The notes: generated from the letters alone by a model not told the origin. A DNA stretch of 64,000 nucleotides from Plantago major (GCA_026545765.1 CM048839.1:45058677-45122676); one strand, 5' to 3'; counted from the first letter of the stretch, positions 21,657 through 33,387 are shown. Numbers and translations are program-made.

Positions 21657-23190
21657 GATCCTTATGAAAACATGATTACACCTTGTGAATGCATAAACAA
21701 TAACAACATCAATGAACAACTATTTCATAACAAACATTGTAGATATTGTTGAGAACATAAGGTATATTGGTGAGAAGATAACACATATACGTAGAAACAT
21801 AGGAAATACAGTAAAAAATAAAATTCAACATAATATTGTCGAAAAACAGAGCACAAAACGAGCGTGAGGTTTTGAATGAAAACATAGGACATATTCCAGA
21901 GAACATAGGTAATATTCTTGAGAACATATCACATACATGAAAGAACATGGAAACGTTGTATACATTTTTTTTCCTGATATGAGTTGATGATTGAGGTCAG
22001 ATTTTGAATGAAAACACCGTCCGATCCTTATTCAAGCATGATTACACCTTGTGAATACACCACCACCACCACCACCACCAACAACAACAACAATGAATGA
22101 CTATTTCCTAACAAACATAGTAGATATTGTTGAAAACATAGGGTATATTGGTGAGAAGATAGTACATATATGTAAAAACATAAGAAATACAGTAAAAAAA
22201 CAGAATTCAAAATAATATGTCGAAAAACAGGGCACAAAACGACTATCAGATTTTGAATGAAAACATAGGACATATTATAGAGAACATACGTGATATTATT
22301 GAGAACATAGCACATACATGAAAGAACATAGAAAACATTGTGTACATTTTATTTCCAGATTTGAGTTGATGATTGAGGTCGGATCTTGATAGAAAACAAT
22401 GCCTGGTCCTTATGCAAGTATGATTACACCTTGTGAATGCATAAACAACAACATCAATGAGCGACTATTTCCTAGCAAACGTAGTAGATATTGTTGAAAA
22501 CACAGGGTATATTGGTGAGAAGATAGTACATATACGTAAAAACATAGGAAATACAGTAAAAAAATAGAATTCAAAATAATATGTCGAAAAACAGAGCACA
22601 AAACGATTGTCAGGTTTTGAATGAAAACATAGGACATATTCTAGAGAACATAGGTAATATTCTTTAGAACATAGCGCATACATGAAAGAACATAGAAAAC
22701 GTTGTATACCTTTTTTTTTTCCAATATGAGTTGATGATTGAGGTCAGATATTAATAGAAAACACTGTCCGATCCTTATGCAAGCATGATTACACCATGTG
22801 AATGCATAAACAACAATAACATTAATGGGCAAATATTTTATTGCAAACATAGTAGATATTGTTGAGAACATAGAGTATATTGGTGTGAATATAGTACATA
22901 TACGTAAAAACATAGGAAATACAGTAAAAAACAGAATTCAAAATAACATGTAAAAAAACAGAGCACAAAATGACTGTCAGGTTTTTAATGAAAACATATG
23001 ACATTTTCTAGAGAACATAGGTAATATTTTTGAAAACATAGCACATACATGAATTAACATAAAAACGTTGTATACCTTATTTTCCAGATTTGAGTTGATG
23101 AATTGAGGTCAGATCTTGAATAAAAACACCGTATGATTCTTATGCAAGTATGATTACACCTTGTGAATGCATAAACAACAACATCAATGA
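21657..23190. repeat. Tandem array, unit about 365 bp, four units plus a partial
   Basis: Unit starts at the GATCCTTATG-like site lie near 21657, 22023, 22405, 22770 and 23135, giving spacings of 366, 382, 365 and 365. Each unit has CATGATTACACCTTGTGAAT, several GAACATAG/GAAAACATAG words, an ATACAGTAAAAAA stretch and TTTGAGTTGATGATTGAGGT. The second unit gained a short CACCAC run. Minus-strand frames in it are shadows of the repeat. Confidence 0.9.
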
Positions 23191-23739
23191 GTTACCATCA
23201 AAACACGAAAATATAGATGAATAGTTCTAGATCTATAATTTTTCGAACTTGATTTTTTCAGATCTATGTGGATTCAAAGTTATTTTATCATTCGAAACAT
23301 GAATCATCAACTATGTATCAGTCTGTAATCAGTCATAATATCAACTATATAGCTTGATTTCTCGATCAAATCGGTTGAAAACATTGAAAAAAAATCACAA
23401 ATTCGTTTGAATAATGTCTAACCTTTTTTGTCGTTCATTTTTTCTGTAGATTCCTGAAGAAATAGTAGCTAACGTTGTCGATCGATCGAGTTTTAGTGTT
23501 TTTTTCGGTGAATTCACGGTTGAATTGAGCTTTTTCTCTTGAGAATTTAGAGAGAGAAAGAAGCACAGATGTAAATGGCGATTTGTGATTATTTCTGCTA
23601 GTTTCTAGCATATATATACTGACCCGTATCATAGATAGTCCGACCCACCTTCTTGCCCTTGGGTTGGGGTGTTTTTGACAAGTGGTTTTTTGTTGGGGTT
23701 AATATGTAATATATAGAAACTATGTTTCTATGTCTCTAT

Positions 23740-24420
23740 CTAGAGTGTGTTTTTTAGGAAACTTACTCTATTGAGTTTCGCAACCAATTCGAAATTCAAC
23801 TTAGAGTTTAAATTTGGGGTTGATGACTATTAACACAATTAGAATTGGTTTTTAAAGTTGTACCTTACTATCTTTGGTATCATATTGTAATTTTGATATG
23901 GTTTAGTATTATATTTGAGTTTTAAAGTGTGTATTTTGGAGTTGATGAATAATAACTAAATTTGATTAAAGTAGTTGTATTGGCAAATTTTCGTACATTA
24001 TGTTACTTGAGAAATCGATCCAATTATTCTTGGGTAAGCCCAAAATTAGTGAAAATTGTTTCCAAAGACCCAATTGACCATAAAATTTCAAATAAAGACC
24101 TAATCAATGAAAACAATTCAAAAAAGAACCTTTTACCTTTACACACCCTTAAATGTACTATTATACCCCTGAATTATTAAAAATGACTTAATTCTAAAAA
24201 TTTATCTTATATATTATTTTACCTTATAATTTTATAATATTTCTTTTTATTTTTAAATTTTTCAATTTCATATTTTGTTGTTTCATATTTTAATATTTAT
24301 TTTTGTAACTCTGCGTATAGTTCAAATGTACAGTCGGACTGTATAATTATAGTTTCAATATCCTGTTTTATATATGTTTATTGTATTTTACATTAACAAT
24401 GATCACAAAGTCTTGGGAGA
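23740..24420. other. Intergenic between the two MULE-like elements
   Basis: AT-rich, with a 72-codon plus-strand frame (23962-24180) of no recognisable family. Nothing firm to annotate. Confidence 0.4.
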
Positions 24421-24796
24421 AACAGTTTCTAGATATTTTATCTAGAAACGAGTTTTTTTTGCAATTTACCATTAGACAGTTTAAAAAATGCAAATTCTCG
24501 CGGATCCGGGTTATATGACCCGTTTTCTGAGTTTAGTCGCTTTCATTCGTTTAGTTTCGTCACTTTCATTCGTTCAGTTTCTTTCTTACCGCGCTTTTCC
24601 TCTCTTTCCTTGCTCGGCTACTGTTCTTATCTCTCATTTTTCTCTCTGAATCTGACGCCATTAAAGCTTACGATCTGTGTAAGTTTTTGTTTCCTGCTTG
24701 TTTTCCCCTTTATTTTGACGGTCTTTTTCCGTTTTTGATGGATTATGGTTTTGAATTTGATCGAAGCTTTTTCGCCGTTTTTGCAGATCTGCGATA

Positions 24797-27700
24797 ATGT
24801 CTGGTGAAAATCGGGGAAAACTGTTCTCGGAATTACCGCTGATTAGAAGTTCTAAGCGCAAGGTCACAGGCGAAGGTATTTGTTTTGTTTGAGATCTTAG
24901 GGTTTTTGAATATGTTGTTAGTTTTCGCAGTTGTTTATACTTTTGTTTTTTGCTCGTAAGTGGTGTCTTGTATTGTGTATTGTGTTTGAGATCATAGCGT
25001 TTTTCATTTGTTAACATGTGTTGTTTGCATGTGAACATAGTTTTTGGACTGAGACATCCCTCACATAGTGTTTTCATTGAAATCATAGTGTTTTAGTTGA
25101 GATCATAGTGTTTTTAGTTGAGATTATAGTGTTTTTATTTGATATCATAGTGTGTTTAGTTGGGATCATAGTGTTTTTAAATGAGATCTTAGGGTTTTTG
25201 AATCTGTTGTTAGTTTTCGCGGTTGTTTATACCTTTGTTTTTTGCTCGTAAGTGGTGTCTTGTATTGTGTATTGTGTTTAAGATCATAGCGTTTTTCATT
25301 TGTTAACATGTGTTGTTTGCATGCGAACATAGTTTTTGGACTGAGACATCCCTCGCATAGTGTTTTCATTGAAATCATAGTGTTTTTATTTGATATCATA
25401 GTGTGTTTAGTTGACATCATAGTGTTTTTAAATGAGATCATAGAGTGTTTAGTTGTGATCATAGTGTTTTTAATTGAGATCATAGTGGTTGACTTTGTGC
25501 ATATAGGTCATATTTATGTTTCAGAAAAGATCATAGTTCATTCTATGACTTTTTTTTTTTAGCATCTGGTTTGCAGGACAATAAGGTGAAGAAGCCTAGG
25601 GGTAACAAAAATAACATTTTCAAGGCTGATGATGAGCGTCTTAAGCCAAAGCGGGCGAAGTCACAGCTGGTTGAGGTGCCTACAAAGGGCAAAAAGACTT
25701 ATGAACGATAAGGATTTCTGGTAAAGGTGTTGCTAAGGAGGATTTTGTTGTAAAAATTATGCGTACAAATTTCAAGCCAAAAAAGATAAGGGAATTGTTT
25801 CAAAAATTGAATGACAAGCAAAAGCAAGATATTGTTCCAATTGGATTTGGGGGCTTGTTTCAGTTCTTGATTTCTAAGATTCCTCGTGGCATTGTCCCTT
25901 GGTTGATTGAGAGGTTTAACCATGTTTCTTATGTTCAAACAATTGGGACATATAATTACCAGATCACCGGGGATGATGTTTATGACATTTTCATGCTTCC
26001 GTGGAATCCTGGCAGGGAAGTTCCTGTACAGTTTAAGTACAGAGGGAAGAACATTGTTCCTTCTGATTGTGTTAAAAAAGAGAATGAATTGAGGGCTGGA
26101 TGGGTAGAATCTATCCGGGGGTGGGCTGATGTGACTGCTAGTAGGGAAGTGAAGTTGTCATGTGTTAAGAAAAGGCTCATTTCATTGGTAGATGGTGGAG
26201 ATGAGTTTAAGAAGCTTTTTGTTATCTATGCATGTGGGTATTTGCTTGCACCATCTCCAACAGGATATGTTGATCAGAAGTTGCTGCTAGCTGTACAAGA
26301 TGTAGAGGTGACCAAGACATATGATTGGTGCTCATATGTTGTTGATAAGTTAGCTTATGCCATCAAGAATTTTAGAGAGACTGATTTTTGTTCTGTCAAT
26401 GGGTGTCTTGCTGTCTTATTGTTATGCTATCTACATAGGTTTAACTATTCGGGACGAGATGCACCTTCATCTCTGCCGTTGTGTAGCCATTGGACTGATG
26501 AAATTTTGGGTAAAAGGGTTGCTAATGAGAAAAAAATTGGTTATGGGTTATCGCCCATGAATCATATCTATCCTATCACTAAAGCAAAACCGCTACGGCC
26601 TTTGTTTCACAGTGGTCCAGAATTTAGTGAAGGTTTTGTCAAGTATCCTATTGGTGAAGGCTTGCAGAGGAATGCAGAGATTAAGGCTAGCGCAGACAAT
26701 GTAAGTAATGCACTGTTTGAGAACATAGCTTTATTTGTTGAGATCATAGGACTTTATGTTGAAATCATAGATTTTATTATTGAGATCATAATGCTATATG
26801 ATTGATTTACATAGCTTTTATTTAGATCATATGACTTTATGTTGATATCATAGTATATTATTTTGAGAACATAGATTGTCTATTTTTGGGATTATTTTTT
26901 TCTTTTTTTTTTTTTAAACTTTGCACTTACCTTTTTCCCCTTTTTAATCCCCTTTTTAAGCCTGCTGATGAGTCATGGAAGATTTTTAAGAGAGATTCAG
27001 AGGTCATTATGCGTGCATATATGCAAAGGTTGCTAAATCTTGGTGTGGGGCTTCCACCGTCTATTTCTAGTACACAACCTTCCCAGTCATCGTCACAGAA
27101 ATGGTGGTCGGATCCAGCGGTTCATAGAGTTGTTGATCGCATTTGTTATGATGTGATGGTTAAGATGATGGATGACCCCAATTTTTCTCTTGGTTTCAGT
27201 CAAGAAGTTATGTCTCAGCCTGAGTCTCAATCTACAGATGATGAGACCTGAGTCACAGAGTAGCCCTGTGACTGAACCTAGTCGTCCAACTGAACCTAGT
27301 CCTCCGTTGAAATATGTCGATGTGTGCACGATAGCTAAAGAAGTTGAGGCACAAGTTAATGAGATGGCAGGGGATGATGATGGCTTTGATGATACTGCAC
27401 AAGTTAATGAGATGGCAGGGAATGATGATGGTTTTGATGATACTGTCCATGAGGATGACAAACCAAAGGTGTCAACACTTTCTGTACTATATGAGAAACA
27501 TGAAAGTGAGCTTCATAATGGGGAAATTATTGGAACGTCATTGGACTGTGGACAAATAGATCCAAATGTTGTCATGGGTAGTAAGATTATGAGGAAGATT
27601 AATTGTTATTCAAAGAAAGTGATGAAGACATTGGTGAAAGAAGTTGCTGACTATTGTTTTTTCATTTCAGAGAATGTTATGTAAGTCATTTTTTGTTTTG

Positions 27701-29339
27701 TTTATTTTTGAGATCATAGGTGTTCTGTTTGAGATCATAGGTGGTGTGGTTGAGATCATAACTGTTATACTTGAATTGATATAAGTTATACTTCAGATTT
27801 TATATGTTATATTTGAGATTATATTTTCTGGTAACATAGTCTATAGTTCAGAACATGTGAGTCATGCTTGAGATCATATGAGTTATGTCTCATTTTTCTA
27901 TTGTTTTTTATAATGTAGGGATTATAAACAATTTGTTTGGTTCGATGATCTTAACTGGGTAGATGCAGATCATATCAGGACAATGGAGCCTTCACATATG
28001 ATTGTTAATGTTATTGTGGACGGCTGAATTTTGATTTTGAATAATGTGGAGCTTACTTCCAGCCCTGATTTCAAGATTATCCGTTTTTGTTTCCACCTGA
28101 ATATCTCTGTATGTTTTCAAACCTTTTTTTTTTTTTTTTTTGTCATTGTGTTTTAAGTTTGCTTTTTTTGCTGTTCAATTATAGGAGCATTGGTCCAGGC
28201 TTGCAGGGTGTTTCTCAAATAAAGGTGCCAAACAGTGTTATGAGCGTGATGGTCGGGATGCTACCATGAGAAATCTGCAAGGTGCATTTTATCACTCAAT
28301 TATGAGGAACGTTCGGGAAAATGATTTTGATTTCAAGACTGTCAAACTGGTATATATATATTTTATTATTTCTTTAATATCATTTTTTTTTGTCTTCATA
28401 ATGTTTTGGAATATTTACGTAAAATTTCTTTTGTTTTTTTTGTAGTTTTTCTGCCCTCTGATTTTATATAGTCATTATATATGTTATGTGATCAACTTGG
28501 AGAAGAAGTGTGTTCAGTACCTTGACAATAGATCATATGATTCTGTGGTTGTGCAAGCTTTATTCGAAGCGATTGTAAGTTAAAGTTTTTTTTCTGCGCG
28601 TGTTTTGATTTTTTTTTTACTGTATGTATGTGTGTAATAAACTACTTTTTTTGTAGTGTGAAGCATTCTCGCTGTTCCTTATTTCCAAAGATATGCCTGA
28701 TAAAGCTTCAGCCGTAAGTCAATTCGAATTGGAGAAAGTAAGGTTCGATTGGATCACTGATAAAGATACAAATGATTGTGCTGTTTACCTCATGAAGCAT
28801 ATGGAATTGTTCAAATGGGAACCTTTCAATTATCCTTTCCTTATGCAGGTAACTTTTTTATCTTTCTTTTTGTTTCATATAGTTTGTGAACATATGATTT
28901 ATGTTTGAGAACATAGTGTTTATATTTGAAAACATAGTTTTTCTGTATGTGTGGATATAGTGTTTTTTGTTGAGAACATATTGTTTTTATTTGAGAACAT
29001 AGTTTTTTTTGTTTGAAAACATGGTGTTGCTATTTTTTGTTGTAGGTATCGAGAAGGCATGTGCTTCGCGCTGAGATAACTTCTACATTAGTGTTGTCTG
29101 ATTTAAATGGTATAAGAGATAGAGTGCTTACAAGAGTCATCAAATTTATTGATTTGAAGAAAAAGTATGAATCAAAGAGGAACGTTAACCATGAACTTCG
29201 AAACGTGATTGATGGAAAAATCAATTTGAAGGTTGCGAAGAGGGAGGTTGAAGCACGTGCGAAAAGCAGAACTGAGTCGGCTGTTGAAGAAATTGGACAT
29301 AGCAAGTATAACAGTGAGGAGAATATTGTTGAGGAATGA
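24797..29339 (+). pseudogene. Ulp1-type SUMO protease-like gene (C48), eight coding exons, broken
   Basis: Exons inferred from GT...AG borders are 24797-24875, 25563-26700, 26961-27680, 27919-28107, 28185-28349, 28446-28574, 28657-28848 and 29046-29339. A 5' UTR intron probably runs 24679-24786. Exon 2 has the N-terminal domain common in plant transposon Ulp1 proteins (GFGGLFQFLISKIPRGI...YQITGDDVYDIF). Exons 6 and 7 hold the protease triad: His in SHYICYVINL, Asp in QYLDN, Cys in NDCAVYLMKHM. The Gln usually found just before the Cys is not evident. Breaks: a stop and frameshift near 25709, a frameshift near 27249 and a TGA at 28025. A 48-nt in-frame duplication lies at 27350-27445. Without repair it cannot encode a full protein. 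By family, such proteins cleave SUMO or a related conjugate; here it is element cargo. Confidence 0.75.
24885..25390 (+). repeat. Direct duplication inside Ulp1 intron, about 291-bp unit
   Basis: GATCTTAGGGTTTTTGAAT occurs near 24892 and again near 25183, and about 200 bp after each are nearly identical (GTAAGTGGTGTCTTGTATTG, GACTGAGACATCCCTC). The copies differ at few positions, so the duplication is younger than the rest of the element. Confidence 0.85.
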
Positions 29340-30070
29340 GGGGATGGGGAAAAGAATGGAGATGAAGTGGTTTTTTTTTTTTTTTTTTTTAAACTTTTGG
29401 GACTATGTGATTATTGTTAATGTTCAAGTCATCTTTTGGGTTATCAGTGAATCGAATATGCACTTCTGTTTGAAATGTAATCATCTTCGATCATAGTACT
29501 TTATATTGAATTCATAGATTTTATCATTGAGATCATAGGACTTTAATGAGGAGCCTTCATCTTTTTTTTTTTTTTTTGCTTGTGTTATCATATATGCTTT
29601 TACTTTGAGATCTTAGCTTTTATGCTTGAGATTATATGGTTCTTTTGTGTGAACATAGACTTTTTATGTATAACAGAAACATCATTTCCTATGTTTTGAC
29701 TATGCTCGAGAATGACATGAACAATTACTAATTTAGACTTTCAATAGTTTCTATCATAGTTGTCATACTTGATATCATAGCATTTATTCATCATTTTATA
29801 GCATTTACACAATTTAATGTACTTTACTCGAGAATGACATGAGCAGTTAGTAGTTAGTTTCCTGAGATCATAGCTTGTTTTTATTGATATCATAATGTAT
29901 TAGTCAGTTGATTTAATTAGACGTTTAGAGTACCTTTTATTGTGTCTGACATACATCCCCCATAGCTAAGGTATTTTACTCGAGAATTACATGCACAATT
30001 ACTCTTGTAGATTTTCAATAGTTTTTGGTTTGAATGCATGTACATGTTTCAACCTTTTCATCTTCCTCAA
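29340..30070. other. Spacer between Ulp1-type gene and small ORF
   Basis: This holds the 3' region of the Ulp1-type gene, more GATCATAG-type words, and a near-duplicate pair around ACTCGAGAATGACATGA (29828 and 29703). No coding frame recognised. Confidence 0.5.
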
Positions 30071-30073
30071 TGT

Positions 30074-30084
30074 ACCTATAAATA
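30074..30084 (+). promoter_or_regulatory. TATA box of the small ORF
   Basis: CCTATAAATACTC lies about 55 bp upstream of the ATG at 30133. It is followed by an A/C-rich leader typical of plant 5' UTRs. Confidence 0.6.
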
Positions 30085-30132
30085 CTCCCAAACAAACAAT
30101 CAATCTAACTATAACATAAAAATCAAAGAAAA

Positions 30133-30474
30133 ATGGAGGATGCTATCAATAACAGGTTGGAGTTTCTCATCGCTAACGGTGTCAGGTATAAAGATATATC
30201 TGGCAACTTCATGGTCAACCCAACGCGCTGGCAGAAGATAAACGCTCTCAAGAGAGAGTGTTTGGAGGAGGATTCGCCACTTACACCAATGGCGAGGGCT
30301 GCAGATGTTGTAGCCCAGCTGGAGCTCATTGATCTTCAGCACCCTCACATGCTGATACCTATAGCTCAGCTGAGGAACCAACTTGTCAACCTCCACATGT
30401 TTGGGGGAGGCAGGGGTGCTCATTTTGAGCAGCAATACTGGAAGGAAGCAGCGAATTTTGTTCGTGGCCTTTGA
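30133..30474 (+). CDS. Unrecognised 113-residue protein encoded in the MULE-like element
   Basis: An intact frame with ATG, TATA box and a downstream AATAAAG-type signal near 30520. The protein is compact and mostly helical in composition, starting MEDAINNRLEFLIANGVRY. The middle holds a WQKINALKRECLEED segment and a stretch of hydrophobic and polar residues (VVAQLELIDLQHPHMLIPIA). It ends GGGRGAHFEQQYWKEAANFV. No signal peptide, membrane segment or catalytic motif was recognised. It lies between the Ulp1-type gene and the convergent FAR1-type gene. Unlike both, it is unbroken. It could be an accessory transposition protein or captured host sequence; neither is shown. Confidence 0.55.
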   Translation: MEDAINNRLEFLIANGVRYKDISGNFMVNPTRWQKINALKRECLEEDSPLTPMARAADVVAQLELIDLQHPHMLIPIAQLRNQLVNLHMFGGGRGAHFEQQYWKEAANFVRGL

Positions 30475-30821
30475 TTTTTTTTAATAGAATGCAAAATCCA
30501 TCTCTTTTTTATATATGAATAAAGTAATTTTTATTATATTTTTGTTCTACCTTGTCAATGTTTACAGTACAAAAATATTTAAGCTGCTTGAAATCATAGG
30601 AATTTATTAAAAGAACATAGCATTTTATATTGAGATCATAGTGTTTTTTATATTTGAGATCATAGTGTAAATATAAGTTAACAGAGAGTATATAAAAGAG
30701 ATCATATGAATTATAAAAGATATCTTAGAGTTTTATATTTAGATCAATAAATTACAGCTCATAATAGAAAACATAATAATTATAACAGAGGACATATGTA
30801 TTTTAGCAGAGAACATAGTTA
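30475..30821. other. Spacer between convergent genes, motif-rich
   Basis: It contains the 3' end of the small ORF transcript unit (ATGAATAAAG) and several GATCATAG/GAACATAG words up to the FAR1-type stop codon. Confidence 0.55.
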
Positions 30822-32094
30822 TTATATCAATTGTTTGTTTGGAGGCTTGTCTCCAAATTCAGTTGTTATTGGCCTTTTCCTTTCAAACTTGTCCTTCACT
30901 CTTTGCTTTTTCCTTCCTTTGGTTTGTGTAAAGTCTAGATCGCGTACACCTGTTGAACCACAGCTTGTTGATGCCTTTGATGTTTTTGGGTCTGTTGTGT
31001 TGGGTATATCCTTAAATGTTGATGCTTCAATTATATCTCTAATTGCTAGCAAGTCACGTTGGTACCCATCCTCTAATATTCTTCTAGCATTCATGTTCCC
31101 TTCTGACTTTAATACCAGTTCAGTGAAGTTTCTGTTCATTATCTGTCTCCAAGCGATGCATTCCTGTTCATTTGTGAAAACAATTTACTGAGAACATACT
31201 AGTAATAATAGAGATCATGGAATAATTTATTGAGATCATAAGAGCAAAAATAATCAGAAAAATATCAAAATCATAGAGTATATTTTTTACCTGTGCATTT
31301 TCATTTGATGTCTTTGTACAGTCTACGCGATCCCATACGTTTTCTTTTGATGTCTTTGTCCCCCTCTTCATGATATACTCCTCTGGAATGTGCTTGATGT
31401 TGTTTTTGTCTAGCACACGTATGCAGTGTTTACACAACCAGCCAACAGATTCAAAATGCTTGCAAGTACAAGTCACTTCCACCCTTCCGTTTTCATGTTT
31501 TATGTATATCACACTGCATTCCATTTCTGTTTCATCCTCAGGTTTGACATCATACATTACCTTGTCACCTAGTCTCATAGCTTCATAAGCATCTGTAGCT
31601 AGGGATCTTCTGAACTCTTTTTGGAAGTATTTGAATATTTTTAATGTGTATACCTGATAACATAGGAACTATTATTGAGATCACATACTTTTATAGCTGA
31701 TAACATAGGAACTATTATTGATATCATAGAGTTTATATCTGATAACATATGAACTATTTATTGATAACATAGTGTTTTTTTACCTCTGCTGCATGTTTCA
31801 CAAGTCCAGTAGGTATGTATATCCTTGGCTTGTATAGGGAATTTTTGAATTCCTTATGTATCTCATTTGTCCTCCAACGGTTGATCATTGCATCAAACAA
31901 TTTTAAGAATTTTGTGAGAGAGGTGCCCTTGTTTGCATTGAATGATATTGCATTGTTTGTGCTTTCACTACGTTGGGATGATAGTATTCCTGCTGAGAAG
32001 GAATCTTTGCTTAGTGCAGTAGCCCATTTCTCTCTTAGCTCGTATAATCGGTTGAACCAACTATCATCCTCAAGTTCATATTTTTCAACCATGT
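30822..32094 (-). pseudogene. FAR1/FHY3-type MULE transposase, C-terminal exons, cut by copia
   Basis: Three exons on the minus strand: 31784-32094, 31291-31653 and 30822-31163, with GT...AG introns. The first has the SAGILSSQRSESTNNAI block that follows the DDE region in plant FAR1-type transposases. The second has YTLKIFKYFQKEF and a SWIM zinc finger (CTCKHFESVGWLCKHCIRVL, CxC then CxH). The third is a basic tail with KGRKKQRVKDKFERKR. These frames are open. The upstream part, with the DNA-binding domain and catalytic DDE residues, is separated by the copia insertion at 32095 and lies outside the window. Both introns carry the GATCATAG words in antisense. It would drive mobility of the element if complete. 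Confidence 0.75.
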
Positions 32095-32126
32095 TGTTGG
32101 TCCAGATAACGGCAAAGTAAAAGACT

Positions 32127-32141
32127 GGGGGGGGGGGGGGG
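32127..32141. repeat. G15 run in copia LTR
   Basis: Fifteen G follow AAAGACT. The LTR at 58253 has the same run, also 15 G, at 58285-58299. Confidence 0.85.
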
Positions 32142-33387
32142 TGAATAGTCTTTTAAAACTTTTGTCGATAAACACAGTTTCTCAGATATCTGTGAAGATA
32201 TCTGATGCTTAATTTCAGAGAGCGGAAGACTTTTCTGTGATAAGTGCACGTGCTCAGCAAGATAAGTGTAAATACTTTGCAAGATAAATGAAGCAAGTAA
32301 TAAACTGCAGAAAGTAAATAACATAAGTCTTTTTATAGTGGTATCTGAAGGTGGCGTAATCCTTCAACTTTCTCAGATCTAGAATCCACTAAGACAGATA
32401 ATTGAGGTGACCTTACAAGTATCTTCTCTCGATTCCTAAATACACTAGGTTCCCAACCAAGTGTTCCCCCTGAGTTATTCCCCATTACCAAGTGCTTCCT
32501 GTACTCAGAAACCTTTTTGAGCTATTCCTTAGCTTCCCAAACTAAGTACTTCCTGTGCTCAGTAACCTTGGAGTTATTCCTTAGTTTCCCAAACTAAGTA
32601 CTTCCTGTACTCCACGCAGATTAAGGTGTTGGTTAAGGTAATTTGTCAGGTGAGCTTCTTTAATAACTTATTCAATTATTCAGATAGCTCTATGAATCAA
32701 GTATACTTAATACACTTTGCAATGTATGGTATCTTGTTCTTTACTGACCCAAGTCTATGACAAGTGTTCAAGAGAATGAAACTTAGATATGAAATCTTAG
32801 TTCACCTCTTTCACAAATAACAATGCTTGTTAAGGATCAGGACACTTAGAGCTTTAGAGCTACTTAGAATCAAGAGCTTTGGTCGCAACAAAAAGCTTGA
32901 AGGTAAGTAGTTTACTTGAGAGAGCTTGTGTGAGAGTGTAAGTTCTGTGTGTTCTAAGGTATTCAGTGTGTTCTCAAGCAGTCTAAGTGTTGATATTTAT
33001 AGATGAATTTGAGTGCTGTTTGAATAGTATCCGTTAGGCTTAACTCAATTTCAAACTTTTGATATCTGAGTATAATCAGAAAGGTGTTTGTCTTCTTTTC
33101 GGTTACCGTTTTTGTTCAGACATTTCTGTCCGTGCATTTAATGCATTGTACTATACTTTGTCCTGTAGTGCCAACGGAACTATGCACGCTGTATGAAGCT
33201 TTGCACGTCATTTTCCAAAGATTATCACAACTCCAGATACCACTTGTTAAGAATATATTGTTTCCCGGAAACATAATCTTTATTCAAGGTATCTGAGTGT
33301 AGATATCTGTGGGAACTTTTTCTCGTTTCAGAAACCTTTTATTTCTCAGATATCTCTTGTTTAAAAATTCTTGTGTCTTCAAAAACG

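Larger units (their letters stand above)
19520..23735. mobile_element. Non-coding MULE-like element related to 24.4-32.1 kb
   Basis: The left 100 bp (TTTGCAATTTACCATTA, then CGGATCCGGG) matches the left part of the next element near 24435-24515, so both share a 5' end. The interior carries the GAACATAG motif family, an inverted single unit (19985-20190), a remnant of the Ulp1-gene second exon (20430-20700) and a 365-bp tandem array (21657-23190). The right part ends near GTTTCTATGTCTCTATCTAG, weakly complementary to the GAAACAGTTTCTAGATA stretch at 24420. No intact gene is present. Confidence 0.45.
25090..31780 (+). repeat. Dispersed GAGATCATAG / GAGAACATAG words in all non-coding parts
   Basis: The ten-base words and one-base variants recur about every 20-40 nt in the Ulp1 introns (24900-25500, 26715-26880, 27700-27890, 28880-29030) and in the spacers (29480-29900, 30590-30830). 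They also fill the introns of the convergent FAR1-type gene (31190-31290, 31655-31783). They keep one orientation relative to the element, so they are sense in one gene and antisense in the other. The inferred exons lack them. Confidence 0.8.
24430..32094. mobile_element. Large MULE-like element with Ulp1 and FAR1-type genes
   Basis: The left 100 bp match the neighbouring element at 19520. Inside are a plus-strand Ulp1-type protease gene, a small plus-strand ORF and a minus-strand FAR1-type transposase gene. All introns and spacers carry GAGATCATAG-type words. MULEs that carry Ulp1-like genes (Kaonashi-type) are known in plants, which fits this content. The element is cut at 32094 by a copia insertion, and its right end lies beyond the window. 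Confidence 0.6.

Noticed and set aside
21387-21719. Frame with a long lysine run
   Set aside because: It is the translation of the (CTT)n microsatellite.
21709-23004. Several minus-strand frames rich in Phe/Tyr/Cys that look membrane-like
   Set aside because: They repeat with the 365-bp array and have no conserved start or domain; they are shadows of the repeat.
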